Source: Gammaproteobacteria bacterium
Lineage (GTDB): Bacteria > Pseudomonadota > Gammaproteobacteria > Thiomicrospirales > Thiomicrospiraceae
Assembly (NCBI GenBank): GCA_013153955.1
Contig: JAADDM010000183.1
Span: 1 to 15,902 of the forward strand
DNA length: 15,902 nt
Reading direction: 5' to 3'
The translations under genes and the position numbers were made by a program. Below the pieces are notes generated by a model, which ran no database searches, had not been told where the DNA came from, and saw only the letters and a list, made by a program, of their open reading frames with translations. The first letter of the stretch is position 1, and each line of letters starts with the position of its first letter. Of this stretch, positions 14,117-15,902 are shown in pieces.

Positions 14117-15340
14117 ATGCTGATTCACGTGACTGATACTTTACCTAAACCCGAATTTTCGCCCCAAATCGCCCATATTGCACAAGCCGTACAACCGTTT
14201 CATGTGATGAAAATACTCGCTCAAGCCAAGGCGCTTGAGGCGCAAGGCCGCTCGATTATTCATATGGAAATTGGTGAACCAGATTTTGCCTCACTGCCCT
14301 GTGTCCATCAAGCTGCCAGTCAGGCTGCTGCCCAAGGGCTCACACACTACACGCCCACTATGGGGCTCCCTGCATTAAGAGAGAAGCTGGCTGAATTTTA
14401 CGGCACTTTCTATCACGCCACGGTCTCCGCTAACAACATAATGATTACCCCGGGCTCCTCAACCGCTCTGCAAATTGTCTTAACCGCACTCATTAACCCC
14501 GGCGACAAAGTGCTACTGGCCGACCCTGCTTACCCGTGTAACCGTCAATTTGTCCGCCTACTACAAGGTAAGGTGCTTGCCGTACCGGTAACCGATGAAC
14601 AAGGCTACCAGCTCTCGCTTCAATCCCTCAAAGCGCACTGGCAAGCGGGAATTAAAGCAGTGATGGTCGCCAGCCCTGCCAACCCAACAGGTACGGTGAT
14701 TGAACAAGCAGAGTTGCTGGCAATGGCGCAATTTTTAGCTGAAAAAGATGCTTATTTTATTGTTGATGAAATCTACCAAGGTCTGGTTTACGGCCGCCCA
14801 GCCGAATCCATACTGGCGCATGACAACCTGCCTGACAATGTGATTGTCATCAACTCTTTCTCAAAGTTCTTTGGCATGACAGGCTGGCGTTTAGGTTGGT
14901 GTGTTGCCCCAGATCACTTGATACCCGTATTGGATAGACTCGGACAAAATATATTTCTCGCCGCCCCCACCCCCTCACAATACGGCGCACTGGCGGTACT
15001 GGAAGACGAGGCGCTCGCTGAGTTAGAACAGCGCAGACAGACCTTTGAAACCCGACGCAACACCCTATTTAATGCGATGCAACAAGCAGGGTTTTCCTTA
15101 AAGGTACGGCCTCAAGGGGCATTTTATCTTTATTGGGATGTGTCAGAATTGACCGAGGATGCTGAACAGTTTTGCGCAGATCTATTACAAGCGAAAGGCG
15201 TGGCACTCACCCCGGGACGGGATTTTGGCGACTATCAAGCCAAACAGCACGTGCGGTTAGCCTACACCACAGAGGTCGATAAGCTGGTATTGGCGGTTCA
15301 ATATATCCGTGAGTTTGTGAAGGCATTCAAAGGAAGCTAA
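14117..15340 (+). CDS. Class I/II PLP-dependent aminotransferase
   Basis: About 407 residues from ATG 14117. It is a fold-type I aminotransferase of the aspartate/alanine group. Seen in order: HMEIGEPDF (about 49-57), THYTPTMGLPALRE (about 76-89), MITPGSSTAL (about 109-118), ASPANPTGT (about 186-194, with the PLP-contacting Asn), IVDEIYQGL (about 215-223, with the Asp and Tyr that hold the cofactor), and SFSKFFGMTGWRLGW (about 247-261) with the Schiff-base lysine at about 250. GAFYLYWD and HVRLAYTT near the C-terminus complete the substrate site, where the arginine binds carboxylate. The amino donor/acceptor pair cannot be told from sequence. An in-frame ATG at 13991 would add 42 unrelated residues and is rejected. 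No good ribosome site precedes 14117, consistent with a short leader. Confidence 0.93.
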   Translation: MLIHVTDTLPKPEFSPQIAHIAQAVQPFHVMKILAQAKALEAQGRSIIHMEIGEPDFASLPCVHQAASQAAAQGLTHYTPTMGLPALREKLAEFYGTFYHATVSANNIMITPGSSTALQIVLTALINPGDKVLLADPAYPCNRQFVRLLQGKVLAVPVTDEQGYQLSLQSLKAHWQAGIKAVMVASPANPTGTVIEQAELLAMAQFLAEKDAYFIVDEIYQGLVYGRPAESILAHDNLPDNVIVINSFSKFFGMTGWRLGWCVAPDHLIPVLDRLGQNIFLAAPTPSQYGALAVLEDEALAELEQRRQTFETRRNTLFNAMQQAGFSLKVRPQGAFYLYWDVSELTEDAEQFCADLLQAKGVALTPGRDFGDYQAKQHVRLAYTTEVDKLVLAVQYIREFVKAFKGS

Positions 15341-15403
15341 TCAAATAGTAGGTTGTTATAGTATTAGTTCAATGGTTAATCACATTAAAGACAATAACCC
15401 CAG

Positions 15404-15902
15404 CTATCTTGTTGTATGCCTTTTTATGGCAACAACAAACAGCCAAATTAGCGCCGACATCAATACTGAGTAAATCAAACCGATGAAACGTATTCCTTCT
15501 GGAAAGCTTTTGGCAAACAATGGAAAGTGACTAGCTGCCTGATTTAAGAAAAGCGCATAACTGTACAGACCGCTTGTCTCATCAATATAAAAACTTTTTG
15601 CACTCACCATACAGGCAAACACCAAAGTTAAGACAATCATCCAAGCTAATGAATAAGTATAGTTTTGGCCAAAAGAAGAACCAAATTGATTAAACCTATA
15701 AATCAACTTTGTAAAACCACTGCTCTCGACCTTCATGCGATCCATCTCAAATGAATAAAATTTATGTGCCTCTAAATAATTACCGGTTGAATCAAAAGCC
15801 TGCTTAATTATACGGAAGGTTTCTCTATTACTTTCTTTATTAACCTCTGCTCCTAAAAAATTAAGCGCTCCAACGACATTAATTTTTTCAATATCTAACT
15901 TG
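15404..15902 (-). CDS. C-terminal part of a membrane protein running off the right edge
   Basis: The frame is open from the right edge (about 15901) down to the stop at 15404-15406, giving at least 165 residues. An internal Met at 15745 is not the true start. The visible N-terminal part reads NVVGALNFLGAEVNKESNRETF and then RIIKQAFDSTGNYLEAHKFYSFEM, a pattern (NRETxRIIKxxFxxxGNxxEAxKFYxxEM) I associate with the C-terminal region of pentapeptide-repeat and related membrane proteins. It is followed by SSFGQNYTYSLAWM and two membrane helices (about 30 and 100 residues after the internal Met: MIVLTLVFACMVS and LIYSVLMSALIWLFVVAIK), ending KRHTTR. Function is unknown, and the N-terminal domains lie outside the window. 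Confidence 0.7.
   Translation of the reverse strand, partial: KLDIEKINVVGALNFLGAEVNKESNRETFRIIKQAFDSTGNYLEAHKFYSFEMDRMKVESSGFTKLIYRFNQFGSSFGQNYTYSLAWMIVLTLVFACMVSAKSFYIDETSGLYSYALFLNQAASHFPLFAKSFPEGIRFIGLIYSVLMSALIWLFVVAIKRHTTR

Overview
The window looks like a chromosomal segment of a gammaproteobacterium of moderate G+C content. The evidence is the gene set: Feo iron uptake with a FeoC regulator, an LptM-type lipoprotein ahead of lysA, an RlmI-type methyltransferase, gcvH, an MscS channel, an arginine-sensitive-type ArgB and YajQ. The flavour recalls the Thiomicrospira/Hydrogenovibrio group, but that is an impression and was not tested. I see no phage, transposon, CRISPR, tRNA or rRNA signatures. 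Both window edges cut genes.

Layout. 1-544 (+): the C-terminus of feoB, then feoC. 650-2057 (+): a protein with a split PilZ signature (PilZ-A) and an unrecognised helical 139-residue protein. 2072-4241 (-): a probable operon of an alpha/beta-hydrolase esterase, a HutZ/HugZ-like flavin/heme-fold protein, and a second split-PilZ protein (PilZ-B) that converges on the 139-residue gene. 4385-5811 (+): lptM-like lipoprotein and lysA with overlapping stop and start, followed by an inverted repeat. 5866-6170: mostly non-coding, but with a good candidate for a 26-residue membrane peptide. 6171-12218 and 12337-13889 (-): an unknown 428-residue protein, rlmI, gcvH, a dCache-PAS-GGDEF diguanylate cyclase, mscS, argB and yajQ, with recognisable hairpin terminators after gcvH and mscS. 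14117-15340 (+): a class I/II aminotransferase behind a good -10 box. 15404-end (-): the membrane C-terminus of a protein that continues past the right edge.

How the genes fit together. Most are housekeeping: lysine/peptidoglycan precursor synthesis (lysA), arginine synthesis (argB), rRNA modification, glycine cleavage and osmotic safety valve. The unifying theme is cyclic di-GMP. One diguanylate cyclase with intact active and inhibitory sites, two proteins with PilZ binding motifs and one YajQ effector lie within about 14 kb. The two PilZ proteins are the most unusual item. In both, the arginine motif sits at the extreme N-terminus and the NxSxxG motif sits about 210 residues later, separated by a helical insert, and the two copies are clearly related to each other.
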